Assembly: GCA_963575645.1 (NCBI GenBank)
Contig: OY754467.1
Span: forward strand, 36,887,108-36,951,107
Source of the DNA: Xanthostigma xanthostigma
Taxonomy: Eukaryota; Arthropoda; Insecta; Raphidioptera; Raphidiidae
Length of the DNA: 64,000 bases
Reading direction: 5' to 3'
The notes under the pieces were generated by a model, which saw only the letters and a program-made list of their open reading frames with translations, made no database searches and was not told the DNA's origin. This document shows positions 1 through 10,139 of this stretch, in pieces. Every line of letters starts with the position of its first letter. The first letter of the stretch is position 1. A program made the translations under genes and the position numbers.

Positions 1-509
1 GGATGTGACAAAACATGCCGAAGCCTCCCCCATGCATTAAAAAGCCAAGGTTCTTTCAATATACACACTTCCCAGCAGGTGTTTAATGTTTGCAAAAGAT
101 AAATTGAACAAATCTTTTATGCTTTAAATTTTGAGACAAGTTAAATTCATATATATCAAGTTTGATCACAATACCGATATCTCATTTCGCTTAGAAGTTA
201 AAATTCTCCAAGGATGAACTGCCCCCAGGCTTTTGAAAAAAGGACCCCGAAATTACATTATTTGTTGCATGATTTGATGATAGTGTAGTAATTGGTGAGG
301 GCCCCTTCAACTCCATACCATTTTAAAATTCTAGAATATATTACATTGACGCCGCTGTATCGTTTGCAAAGAATTTCACGAGATTTTCTTCTCAAGTCCT
401 GTGGAGCCCCATTTATCTTGGGATCCGACAGCTCAATATTCGAAAACCCTAGAACTTACATAACCCTTAAAACTGCATAAATGCGGTTACTATTTTATTT
501 TATTTTAGA
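1..509. other. no gene recognised
   Basis: AT-rich sequence without a convincing exon, RNA gene or terminal repeat. The only open frame (292-480) is short and has no recognisable motif. Confidence 0.5.
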
Positions 510-849
510 ACTAGCGGTCCCGCCCGGTTTCACCCGGGTGCAAAAAAACGAATAGGAGATGAAGGACATGAGTACGCACATTCATCTTAGTTTACCGAGA
601 TGATTGTTGTGTCTAAATTTCATGATGAGCAGAGTTACCGTTCAAAAGTTTTTGTCGGACGGACAAATTTTGAGTTACATTTTACAACATTTTTCATTGA
701 TGCTCCGCTCGTATTGATCGTAACGTGATATTATATAGCCTAACCTTCCTCGATAAATGGGCTATCTAACAAAAGAACAGTAGATCCTGAGATTAGCGCG
801 TTCAACCAAACAAACAAACAAACTCTTCAGTTTTATATATTAGTATAGA
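510..849 (-). mobile_element. Non-autonomous Helitron, copy 1
   Basis: Read on the minus strand, the 340-bp element starts with TCTATACTAATATATAAA (849 downward) and ends in CTAGT at 510. A short hairpin (CCCGG GTGAAA CCGGG) lies about 8 bases before that end. A 5' TC, a 3' CTRRT, a subterminal hairpin and insertion between host A and T are the Helitron hallmarks, and all are present here (A at 509, T at 850). No Rep/helicase coding is visible, so it was mobilised in trans. Near-identical termini occur at 2170-2766 and 10140-10796. Confidence 0.85.
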
Positions 850-1289
850 TTGGTGAACAGGTCTACGTAATTTCAAAGTGTAATAACTCGACGCGATATT
901 TATTGTGATTTAAAAAGCGTACAAGAATGTTTATTGGATGATTTTATTGCTGAAAACGACACTAATTAAATCATTTATATATTTTTTAGCAAGATATTTA
1001 CTTTTTATTGAAATCAGTTTGCAAAGAAAATAATAAAAAGTGGATGGAACATTTTGTGAAGAGTCGTTTAGTTGCGTCGTTAACTTAACGTAACGTAACT
1101 GCAAACTAAAGAGCAACAATCAATGTTTTAATTAGCACGTAAGTATACTCTATCTAGTATACAATAATTATCGGTCTCTTTTACTAGCAAGTTTCGTAAT
1201 TGTGAGCTGCGAGCATTAATTCATGGATGGGCAATTTTTAAGGTTCCATAATGTTAAAAATTAATTGATTATTTAATTCTAAAAACGAT
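850..1289. other. no gene recognised
   Basis: AT-rich spacer. The short open frame on the minus strand at 931-1119 has no recognisable domain. No terminal repeats were seen. Confidence 0.45.
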
Positions 1290-1760
1290 TGAATCATGTG
1301 TAATCATCGGTAATAAATATGTGTACAAAATTTCAAATCAATCGGAAATGTGACGTCCGCCATCTGGGATTTACAATGACGTCACATACCTGATCGCATT
1401 TCACTCTTCAAACTATTTTATTTGATACCCATGTCAAGAGGGTTGTAAAGAAAAAAGTATCCCGCCATCTTGGATTTACAATGACGTCACATGCCGTCGT
1501 GTTCCACTCGTCAAATTCTTTCATTTGACCTCCATGTCGAGAGTCTTGTGAAGAAAAGGGTAATCCGCCATATTGAATTTATCAGTTGTCATCGGACTTA
1601 TATACGTGTGCAAAAGCTCTAGCTTAATTATGATCTAGTCGAAATTTTGATTGCAAGTTTTGACCCAAACGGAACAGATTGACTGACAAACGTAGCAAAT
1701 TAATTAATAAAAGCTTGTTAAAACGGTACCCTGATAGTGCGAGTTCGTTGACTGTCTGTC
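1290..1760 (+). repeat. Dispersed repeat with CCGCCAT / TGACGTCA units
   Basis: Two imperfect units of about 115-125 bp carry CCGCCATCT or CCGCCATCTTGG followed closely by TGACGTCA (around 1368-1385 and 1462-1490). A third CCGCCATATTG lies near 1566. Each unit also has a phrase like TTTGATACCCATGTC. The same phrase order is found in every unit of the 120-bp satellite at 28.9-31.2 kb and, inverted, at 43.54-43.69 kb. The 3' part, with its run of CTGTC repeats, resembles the tails of insect non-LTR-type repeats, but no reverse transcriptase is present. Confidence 0.6.
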
Positions 1761-2169
1761 TGTCAGTCTCCATGTCACAGTTAATTTTCTCAAGAACTAC
1801 CTCTGATACCGACTTGAAAATTTAACACAATTATACAAATTTTGTATGATCTAATAGTCAAAATCACAACAAAAAAAATGTTTTTGTATATTTTTGAAGG
1901 ACGAACTTTTGTATTTGTAATACAAATGTGTAACAATGAATTATAAACGTACACTTTTCAGTATAAATTTCACTGAGTTATCTACAGTTTATTTGGTCAC
2001 TATTCAATTTCTTGGCATAGCTATTTTCAATAAAAAATTTAAGTTGTTAATTGTATTGTATTTATTTAGTATTAAATATTGTATTTGTTGTTCGTTGCCA
2101 TGCTTACCTACATATAATATGTACCACGTTTTCGTAATAAAATTATCTACATTTTCATATTATATTACA
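1761..2169. other. AT-rich spacer, no gene recognised
   Basis: The open frame at 1936-2232 runs into the Helitron terminus at 2170, so it is not a gene. It has hydrophobic stretches typical of translated AT-rich DNA. Confidence 0.45.
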
Positions 2170-2766
2170 ACTAGCGGTCCCGCACGGTTTCACCCGGGTG
2201 CAAAAGAATCAATGGGGAAGGAAGGGACATGAGTACACACATTCATCTTAATTTACCGAGATGAATGTTGTGTCCAAATTTCATGATGATCGGAGTTACC
2301 GTTCAAAAGTTTTTGTCGATAAAGAGCAGTATTTAAACTTTTTTTAACTAATAATTTTTTTAAATGGATTAAATAAAATTAAAATAAATAATGTAAGCCT
2401 TAAAAAATAAAAAAAAAATAAAAATATATTCACCCAACGTGGGACTCGAACCCACGACCCTGATATTGACAGTCGCATGCGCTACCGATTGATCTACCTG
2501 AGGTTGTGTTCTTTCATCACTAATATGAGTATATCTAGTTAGTGCATTTCACATGAATAGAAGCTTATTTTTGAGATACTTTTTGCAACATTTTTCATTA
2601 AAGCTCCGCTCCTAATGGTCATAGCGTAATATTATATAGCCTATAGCCTTCCTCGGTAAATGGGCTATCCAACAAAAAAAAATTTATTCAATTTGAACGA
2701 GTAGTTCCTGAGATTAGCGCGTTCAAACAAACAAACAAACTCTTCAGCTTTATATATTAGTATAGA
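2170..2766 (-). mobile_element. Non-autonomous Helitron, copy 2, with insertion
   Basis: The minus-strand element begins at the TC of TCTATACTAATATATAAA (2766 downward) and ends with the CTAGT complement at 2170. Host A at 2169 and T at 2767 match an A|T insertion site. Against copy 1 it holds about 250 extra bases (about 2320-2572) carrying a tRNA-like sequence, and about 10 bases of the Helitron are missing at that junction. The 3' hairpin has one changed base (CGCACGG instead of CGCCCGG). Confidence 0.85.
2437..2508 (-). tRNA. tRNA-like sequence, probably a SINE head and not functional
   Basis: On the minus strand a perfect T arm can be seen (GTGGG TTCGAGT CCCAC, an RNA polymerase III B-box type sequence). 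A D-arm with an AATCGGTA loop and an anticodon loop CTGTCAA, reading anticodon GTC (Asp), are also present. The acceptor stem and anticodon stem are poorly paired, with several mismatches in each. An A-rich tract of about 90 bp follows the 3' end. It looks like a decayed tRNA-derived module inside a Helitron and not a working tRNA gene. Confidence 0.5.
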
Positions 2767-3661
2767 TATAGATATAGAAGACGGGTATAACTGCAAAATA
2801 CTAATTCGAAGGTGCCTGTCTACCTGATTTAATGACAGGAATCAAAATGTCGACCAAACTTTGGCATTTTATATACGCATATTTTACTTTCGATTGGTAA
2901 TAAATTTATCAGAAAACTCGATAACTTCATTTCAGAAATAAAATAAACAACTTGAATTTTTTATTAAATATAGCTGTGCCAAGAGATTGAATGGTAACCA
3001 AATCAATTTTTCTTTATTAATACATTATATTATGAAAACTCAAATTTCATTAGAAAACTCGATGAACGAAGATCGAGCCAAATCGGGATCTTGTACTATT
3101 AGTATCGTTTGTTCGATTGTATGGGTTGTTTTATTAGACAAATTAATAGACATCGTGTCATTGATCAATTACTGACATTTAGAGTGGTGATTTGGCCATC
3201 CTTAGAGGAAGTCGTGCAACCAAACGAAGCCAAGCCAAGTGAAGTAAGTACTTTCACCGCCCTGTAATAATCGTTAAACTTTAACCATCACACAGTCAAC
3301 TTTTATGGCCGAACACCACAGGTCTTCTAATTATTGAGTTTACGGATGCGTCACTATCAGAGGCTCCGCCCTGCTTGGTTGCTGTTTTATTGTGTTCGTG
3401 CATGTCTCCACTCGGGAGATTCGACGCACCTTTAAATTGTCTCATCTTCATTTCTCATTGTGCGACGCTTCATAACCTCAAAATTACTATATTGTTAATC
3501 ACAGAATATCGATACAGGTGGATCAAAATTCGATCAGGAAAATTAGTACTTTTCGAGACAATTTTTGAAGTTGTGTTTTTTAACGTATGCCTTAGGACTA
3601 CGTTAAATATATATAAAATATGTCTAAATATACAGAGTAATTTTTAAGTTGATTCTTTTTT
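2767..3661. other. no gene recognised
   Basis: Starts with a short GATATA repeat, then AT-rich sequence. Open frames at 2987-3175 and 3375-3647 show no domain, signal peptide or codon bias that would support a gene. Confidence 0.45.
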
Positions 3662-4138
3662 TAACAGAGTGTAGAAATCAAATAGATGAACAAATATTTA
3701 AGTATCTACCTTTTTTATGAAAACTCAAAAATGAAAGAGAAACGGTCTTTCAAAGTTTTATTAATTTTTGTCAAATTTTGAGGTCGCTCGTGACGTTATG
3801 TTATGTCACTATGGAAATATGTTATGTCATTATCAAGTATTCACAGAAATTGTTCGAAGTTGTCCACGTTTTGTTGGACACAAAGACGCGTGCGTCGTAG
3901 CCATGCTTCCTGTACATGCTTGTAGTAGCGATAAGGGGGCCTTCCGCAAATTATTCGGGATGCATTTCCGATTCGTGCTATCATTTCTTCGCGTGCGTCA
4001 ACCGGGCTTGTGAATTAATTAAATAACATTTTAAAAATTTAATTCAACTTTGAACGGCTGTTTCTCTCTTATTTTTAAGTTTTGATAAAAAAGTTACTTA
4101 AAATATTTGTTCGTCTATTTGATTTCTACACGCTGTAA
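3662..4138. mobile_element. TIR element, family CAGMGTGTAGAAATC, copy 1
   Basis: About 477 bp bounded by long inverted ends: TTAACAGAGTGTAGAAATC at 3662 and GATTTCTACACGCTGTAA at 4120-4137. The inversion extends inward over the stretch that reads AACAAATATTT near 3690 and AAATATTTGTT near 4100. The interior has no coding signal; the open frame at 3768-4013 is also interrupted in the second copy (17447-18398). Classed as a MITE of unknown superfamily. Confidence 0.75.
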
Positions 4139-4161
4139 AAAAATAATCGACTTAAATTTTT

Positions 4162-4337
4162 TAACTTCCCGCTTTAAAAAAAAAAAAAAAAAAATTTTTT
4201 TTTTTCAAAAATCGGGAAGTTATTGGTTTCACCCCGATTTTCAAAAATCGAGTTTTCGCCAGATCTCGACGTTTTGGGGTCCTAGGAAGCTATTGAAACT
4301 ATTTTGGCGATGATGTCCGTAGGGCTGTATGTATGGA

Positions 4338-4377
<40 letters not shown>

Positions 4378-5253
4378 AACCTTTTATATCTTTTGAACGG
4401 AGTGTCCGACTGAAACGTGGTTTGCGGCATCTGACGTGATCTTGGTGAACTTAGACTTCCTGAAAATTTGAAACGATTCGGCCCAAAAAATTTTGAGAAA
4501 TCTTAAAAAAACAAGTTTCAAAAATTTTTAAAAATTTGTTTTTGTAAAAAATTTTCTAAACTACTAAACCGATTAATTCCAAAAACTAATCAGCTCTTCT
4601 CCTTAACAAACTGCGTCGATTTCCGCAAACCGCATCAAAATCGGTTCATTTGTTCACGAGAAACCGTGAACGAAAAAATCGTAAAAAAGTGTTTTTTTAA
4701 AATGACTCTTAAAATTGTTTTATCAGATTGATTTTTTTGTAATAAATTACTTTCTTAAGCTAAAAAAACTGCGTCGATCGCCGCAAACCATATCAAAATT
4801 GGTTCATTTGTTCATGAGATAACGTGAACGAAAAATTAGGAAAAAAGTAATTTTTTAAAATTACTCGTAAAATTCTTATCAAATCGATTTTTTTGTAATA
4901 ATTTACTTTCTTAGGTTAAAAAAACTGCGTCGATTGCAGCAAACCGCATCAAAATCGGCTCATTTGTTCACGAGATATCGTGAACGAAAAATTTTTAAAA
5001 AGTGTTTTTTTTTAAATTTCTCGTAAAATTCCTATGAGATCGATTTTTCTGTATAAAATTACTTTTTAAGGTTAAAAAATTGCGTCGACTGCCGCAAATC
5101 GCATCAAAATCGCTTCATTTGTTCATGAGATATCGTGAACGAAAATTTCGTAACAAAGTGTTTTTTTTTTGAGCTCGAAGAGCTAAAAAATAAACTTCTT
5201 GCTATATTTGACATATTTTTGAGCGTTTTGAACTCGAAAATAGCGGGAAGTTA
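4162..5253. mobile_element. TIR element with internal tandem repeats (AACTTCCCGC family)
   Basis: The element is bounded by TAACTTCCCGC (4162) and GCGGGAAGTTA (ending 5253). The left end also folds on itself, since CGGGAAGTT recurs at 4212-4220 in inverted orientation. The interior holds a GT-rich microsatellite (4331-4376) and then four units of about 157 bp (near 4605, 4765, 4920, 5078). Each unit has ACTGCGTCGAT, CCGCA, CATCAAAAT and CATTTGTTCA-GAGATA-CGTGAACGAAAAA. No coding region is evident. Confidence 0.65.
4331..4376. repeat. (GT)n / (ATGT)n microsatellite
   Basis: A run of GT dinucleotides is flanked by GTAT tetranucleotide repeats, inside the AACTTCCCGC element. Confidence 0.9.
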
Positions 5254-5587
5254 CAGGGATGGCCTGCAGGGTCAAACTACTTTTCAAATTTTTTTCATTA
5301 AACCGACACAATTTATCTTTAAAATGAAGTGTTTGTTTAAGTAATATTTTATACGATATGGACAAATCCTCATTATTTCTACTTATTCTATCGTGTTCCA
5401 AATTTTCCCGATTAAAAACTGAACCACCTCTATAAAGCGGTCGACGTAAGCTCAACGAGTAATTTTAATGGCCACTACGAACTGATTGGACTGTTTTGTG
5501 CTATAACCAAAGACCAAGTATGAAGTATTTCTATAAGACACTCGAACAAGGAAGATGATTATAGCGACAATGAACTGCCTTCAAAGA
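5254..5587. other. no gene recognised
   Basis: Short spacer between two inverted-repeat elements. The overlapping open frames on the two strands (5135-5344, 5183-5455) cross the element boundary and are not supported. Confidence 0.4.
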
Positions 5588-5748
5588 ATCTACTAAAAAG
5601 AGAAAAAATAACTAAATTTTGAAGTTGGCGCCAATTTATTTTCTAAAACTTTTTATATAGCTAGCTACTTTTATTTAATTGGCGCCGACCTCAAAATTTT
5701 ATTATTTTTCTCGTTTCAGGGGATTTTTTTAGACGGTTAAATATTATT
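5588..5748. repeat. Palindromic (foldback) repeat
   Basis: Imperfect inverted arms of about 55 bp surround a short centre containing TAGCTAGCTA. The left arm reads AAGTTGGCGCCAAT and the right arm ATTGGCGCCGACCTC, with matching AAAAATAA/TTATTTTT outer parts. No coding. Confidence 0.7.
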
Positions 5749-5980
5749 TTATTTTTCACTTTTTAGTGGCTTTGCAAAACGTAGTTTATATACCTACATT
5801 GTTAACTGACTTATTTCTTAAGATATTTGATTACTGAAATATAAAAAAAAAATCTGAAGCGGTAAATAAAAAATTAATCAACCAATTTCAAAGGTTCATT
5901 CATTGAAAAATGCTTAATTTAAAAAATTGAATAAACCGGTTCAGTAAAGTATATACATCATTGGTAACTTCTATTTTGTA

Positions 5981-6406
5981 ATAGGTCATATGCATGATTT
6001 TTTTAATATTTTTAATAGATTATTTAGTCAACCATAATACGGAAAAAATTGATAATCATTTAAAAATGTAATATTATCATAAGAAAAAAAATATTAAATT
6101 TCACATTCAAAAATAGACAGTTTAAACAATCCGCCATGTTCGTGTTGTTTTCTCTAAATACTGACATAATCTAACTGTGAGACGACATCGTTGTCATGGA
6201 AACTGTTGTTGATATATACTCTGACGTCACGATACATTTTGAAAATTCGAAAATTGCGCTTATTTTCTACATTTCTTTTTTTATTATTTGTATTTTTTTC
6301 AGTGATTGGAATAATAAAATAACCATTACGATATGATCAAGAACTAAAATATATTTCGAAATAAAAATTTAAACCAATTTGGAGTCTCATGCATATGACC
6401 TATTGG
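5981..6406. mobile_element. Possible small TIR element
   Basis: AATAGGTCATATGCATGA at 5981 is matched by TCATGCATATGACCTATT at 6389-6406, an 18-bp exact inverted pair about 425 bp apart. The interior is AT-rich and includes CCGCCATGTT (about 6131) and TGACGTCA (about 6221), the motif pair that recurs elsewhere in the window. Only the termini support this call. Confidence 0.5.
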
Positions 6407-6509
6407 TTAAAAATACGATCCTAATCATTTGAAAATACAAAAACTCAAATCTTTTATTAAAATCTGATTACTCTTCAATAAATAAAATTATTGACCAATT
6501 TTTTAGACA

Positions 6510-6740
6510 ATATATATTAGTAAAAATTATACAATTATAACTCAATTAATTGACGTTTTGATCCGAATTTGGTTCTTCTTCCGAATTAATATTTCGTTCT
6601 TTAAAAAAATTGACTTAAATTCTTTTACAAAATAATTAGTAATTAATTTTTGTATTTTTAGCTCAATTCCGAAGAAGCTCCAAATCCGGATCAAAATATT
6701 TAATTAATTGAATTATAATTGTATAATTTTTGTTAATACA
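6510..6740. repeat. Inverted repeat, arms about 75 bp
   Basis: The left arm (about 6510-6585) holds ATTATACAATTATAA, then ATTAATTGA, TTTTGATCCG and TTCTTCCGAATT. The right arm (about 6663-6740) holds the reverse complement in the mirror order, with several mismatches. The centre is AT-rich. Probably a decayed foldback element. Confidence 0.55.
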
Positions 6741-7267
6741 TTGACTGCAAAATTGTAAGATAATTTTATTTATCGAAAATACAAAAAACGACATAGACCA
6801 TTCAGACATGCGGTCGTGAATATAATGACACAAAAACAATACAAATACGCTACGTGTAGCCATTTGCACAAATAAACGAACGAAAGTAATATTTATTCCT
6901 TTCTCTCTCGAGCGTTGAGATTAAATTTTAATGCAATATCGCGATGTGCATCTGTCTATTTATTTTTTTTAATTTGCGTTAGATTCATAATATTTCAACA
7001 ATGGAGAAATTTAATTTGTTTTCGTCTCGAATATAATTATTTTTAATATACTGTATATATTTTACTTTCCTGGCGTTTTCATTATTGCAATTTTAATTTT
7101 ATTTTTAAATAACCTTAAAATCAAATAACAAATTTGGTCGTTTTTATGGTTACGTATCACCCCAAGGGTTCTACCCTGCTATATTTTCACTATTCTAATT
7201 ATTGTCTGTCTGTCTGTGAAATTAACTGTGAAAATAGCTTAAACCGGACAAATGCTAATTTTTAATA
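6741..7267. other. no gene recognised
   Basis: AT-rich; no exon, repeat terminus or RNA gene could be supported. Confidence 0.4.
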
Positions 7268-7281
7268 GACTTTTATTTAGG

Positions 7282-7601
7282 TATGATAAAATTATACGGG
7301 ATACAAGGCTAAATATAAAAGCAATTTTTATTCACTAGATGACTAGAACATCATTTAATCGTCAACATTTCGGCAGAAATTCATGTCTTCTTCAGGAACT
7401 TAAAAATGTTTAGTAAAAAGTCATAAAATTTTACTAGGCATTTTTAAGGTACTGAAGAAATCATGAATTTCTGCCGAAACGTTGACGATTAAATGATGTT
7501 CTAGTCATCTAGTGAATAAAAATTGCTTTTATATTTAGCCTCGTATCCCATATAATTTTATCATACCATAATAATATAAAGGTGTCTTATTTTTTTTTGT
7601 T
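7282..7601 (+). mobile_element. Palindromic retroposon-like element, copy 1 (Penelope-like suspected)
   Basis: A near-perfect foldback starts with TATGATAAAATTATACGGG and mirrors itself to CATATAATTTTATCATA. It is followed by a one-sided T-rich tail (AAGGTGTCTTATTT...TTGTT). GACTTTTATTTAGG flanks the element on both sides (7268-7281 and 7602-7615), a 13-14 bp target duplication, far longer than most TIR transposons make. Both arms carry CTGAAGAA...CTGCCGAAACGTTGACG (or its complement). Long, variable duplications and inverted terminal copies are known for Penelope-like elements; that assignment is inference. Confidence 0.7.
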
Positions 7602-7615
7602 GACTTTTATTTAGG

Positions 7616-8070
7616 GGGCTTTCGTACATCGAAAAGGGGGCTCAATTTTTTTTCAAAGATTAGTCATATGGAGTGTATCAGAATATTATTTTTTTTTGTT
7701 TGTACCTTGTACATCGACTAAAGGTAAAACATGAGGTCACAAAGTGATCAATTTTAGTACCGTTGAAATCGAAAAAGGGGAAGCGTTTTAGTTTTCGTCT
7801 GATCCAGCCCAATTTGCCATACCGCGCCTATAGAAGTTTCACTTCAAAAAACACATTTCACTTTTAAGAGCTGGATTATTTTTGCGGTTTAAGTAGGTGA
7901 GTGTTATAAAGTTCAAACGACTTTCTGATTTCAATAAAGATTTGAAGTACATCGTTGTCGGAAACAAATGCACATCGAAGTCTCGCACCCGGCCAGTTTT
8001 TGTGAACATCGATGTTCATTTGAATACCGACAGGGTTTGCTAATAGTCATCGCCCCTGGTATACAGCATA
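7616..8070. other. no gene recognised
   Basis: Sequence between two mobile elements with short G-runs. No coding signal or repeat boundary was recognised. Confidence 0.4.
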
Positions 8071-8082
8071 TCTTTATATATA

Positions 8083-8658
8083 CAGTATGTAAACGCGTAA
8101 GGTGCACATAGGGAAATTAGCATTGGGAAAAAATACTTGGATCAGAGTTAGCCATGATTGCATTAATTGTTATTTCTATTTAATTATCGTGGTAATCTTG
8201 AGGATTTCTATTTTATTTTGATTTATTTTTATTATACTTGGCTTTTTAATAATAAAAAGCTCTAATAAATCATTATTTTAATTTTTTTGTACAAAAATAA
8301 AACAAAAAAACAACTCCATCTGTTTGAAAACATTTCATTCAAAAATTGTCTGACTGGTATGATGTAGGTATGCGTGTTGGTAAGTCAGTGACCCAATGTC
8401 TTTAGGTTCAACAAGAATAGGCGGAGATATTTGATCTCGCACCATATTTAAGTATTTTTGGGAATTTAATGTCCCATTAATAAAAAAAGTCTGATTATGT
8501 TGTAATCATTTGAATATTTTCTTCGGTAGTATACATATTCATTTTGCAAAAGAATATTATCTGTCAAATTGAAAAACAAGATTTCAAGGCTCACTCTGAT
8601 CCAGTCATTTTTTCCCAATGTTAATTTCTCTATGTGCACCTTACGTGTTTGCATACTG
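8083..8658 (-). mobile_element. Tc1/mariner-type element with 71-bp TIRs
   Basis: Ends CAGTATGTAAACGCG (8083) and CGTGTTTGCATACTG (ending 8658) are flanked by TA (8081-8082, 8659-8660). The TIRs match over about 71 bp with few changes, including GTGCACATAG, TTGGGAAAAAAT and GGATCAGAGT. TA duplication and long TIRs fit the Tc1/mariner superfamily. A broken transposase fragment is readable on the minus strand inside, so this is a deletion derivative and not an unrelated MITE. Confidence 0.8.
8336..8502 (-). pseudogene. Tc1/mariner-type transposase remnant
   Basis: The minus strand reads through about 55 residues before a stop. The part FFINGTLNSQKYLNM followed by RDQISPPI is typical of the region between the first two catalytic acidic residues in many insect mariner-type transposases. 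Downstream residues resemble the decayed Q-D-A-H-T segment (HAYLHHTSQTIFE), with the expected catalytic Asp not seen. It ends in a stop codon inside the element, and sequence upstream of it is interrupted by stops. Family assignment is from memory of the motif, not from a search. Confidence 0.6.
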
Positions 8659-9092
8659 TATAAAAATCTCGTGTCTCGATGTTCGTCCGCGCTAATCTCT
8701 GAAACCACTCAACCAATTTTATTGAAATCTTAAAAATATGTCTTCTTGGTCCAAATTACGCTATAGAATAGTTTTTATTAAATATTTTGCACAAAATTAC
8801 GGTGTTTTGTGAAAATAAACTGTTTTAGTAACATGCAGCGACATCTGATAGAATTTGTTTAAAGCTTTTAGTTCAGAACCAACCCAAAAAAACTGTTTTA
8901 ATACCAAGTAGCAACATCTCAAGCTATTAGTTCAGAAGTAAATCTGATAGAATTCGTCCAAAGCTATTAGTTCAGGAACAAATTTGGTTGAATTTGCTCA
9001 AAGCTATTAGTTCAGACGCAGGGCCGCAAACGAAATACATTTTGCAGGATTATATTCATCGCACTCGGGTGAAACCGGACCAGACCGCTATT

Positions 9093-9678
9093 ATCTATAT
9101 AAAAATGCATTTGTCCAAATTACAGAATTAAGTTCCGCGCTTACATTTCAAAACTTGGATAAAACAAAAAGAACATAAAACAAAACGGTATAAATCAACG
9201 ATCGAATGAACCCAATTTAACGGTGAATGTTTTCCGCTTGATTTTGTGTAACGTCGTTCACAGAGGTTAATCAAGTGAGCACATTTGTGCACAAAATGTC
9301 AGATTTATGCGCTGAAACAATGTCACATCGACCAATCTGCGATGCGAAACGTCAATTGTTCAACGGTTTTTTTTACTCTACTTGGTTTCACTTAAAACAA
9401 GTGAAGTGTGAACAAATGATGCATACCTTTTGTCGTTTAAAAATTGTGTGTATGAGATCTGATATTATCGTTGCGTTGATTTGGACAGGTAGAGAAATTA
9501 TAGAATTACGAACGAGAATATGAAACTCACTTCCAATCAATAATGATTGATAACTGATGTGAAATAGGCTAATGAAGTTGACTTTGGCTGAAACCAATAA
9601 TAATTAAACACAATAGGTAACGTTATACCGTACTTTCTCCGCGCATTGTGTTATGTACAGTAAAGCCTCTATTATCCA
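9093..9678. other. no gene recognised
   Basis: Contains overlapping open frames on both strands (9275-9523 plus, 9388-9597 minus) with no known domain. No splice-supported exon or repeat terminus was found. Confidence 0.4.
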
Positions 9679-9879
9679 TCTATACTAATATTATAAAGAA
9701 GTAAAGTTTATAAGTTTATACATTTTTTCACCAATATTTAGAATGGACCTTCAGGATGGACATAAGCTATTATCACGTTAAAATAAAAATGCTTGTCGTG
9801 GAGACCAATTTTGCAACGTAAATCGACGAAAAAACACCGCAATCTACAAATTCGAGCGAAGCCGAACCGGGCCGCTATC
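9679..9879 (+). mobile_element. Short Helitron-like element
   Basis: About 200 bp, starting TCTATACTAATATTATAAAG after a host A and ending GAACCGGGCCGCTATC before a T. The 5' end is that of the Helitron family at 510-849, with AATATT where that copy has AATATA. The 3' end has decayed from the expected CTAGT. No coding. Confidence 0.6.
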
Positions 9880-10139
9880 TATCATAATTCAGTGTTAACA
9901 TTACTTGCAGTTTCTTTTCTTTTTCATGTAATAAAATTATAGAGAACTATATAAATATATTTTGAACATTTGGGGGCGCTTCGAGTGCATTTTGAGGTAG
10001 AAATACGTGATTATTTAACGTTATAAATCTCGAAAGTCATATGAATGTGGAATTGATAAATACATAAAAATATAGGTACGAATATAACAGTAAATATATT
10101 CATGCTTTTTGTATTACTTGACTCAAGACAATTTTTAGA

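Larger units (their letters stand above)
8071..9092 (+). mobile_element. Helitron of the TCTTTATATATA family, split by a Tc1/mariner-type element
   Basis: The 5' end TCTTTATATATA (8071) resumes as TAAAAATCTCGTGTC after a 576-bp insertion at 8083-8658. The 3' end has a CGGGTGAAACCGG hairpin-like stretch followed by GACCGCTATT, close to CTRRT. A sister copy without the insertion lies at 47360-47766 and shares the body, including TCGTCCGCGCTA and repeated AAAGCTATTAGTTCAG phrases. Confidence 0.7.
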
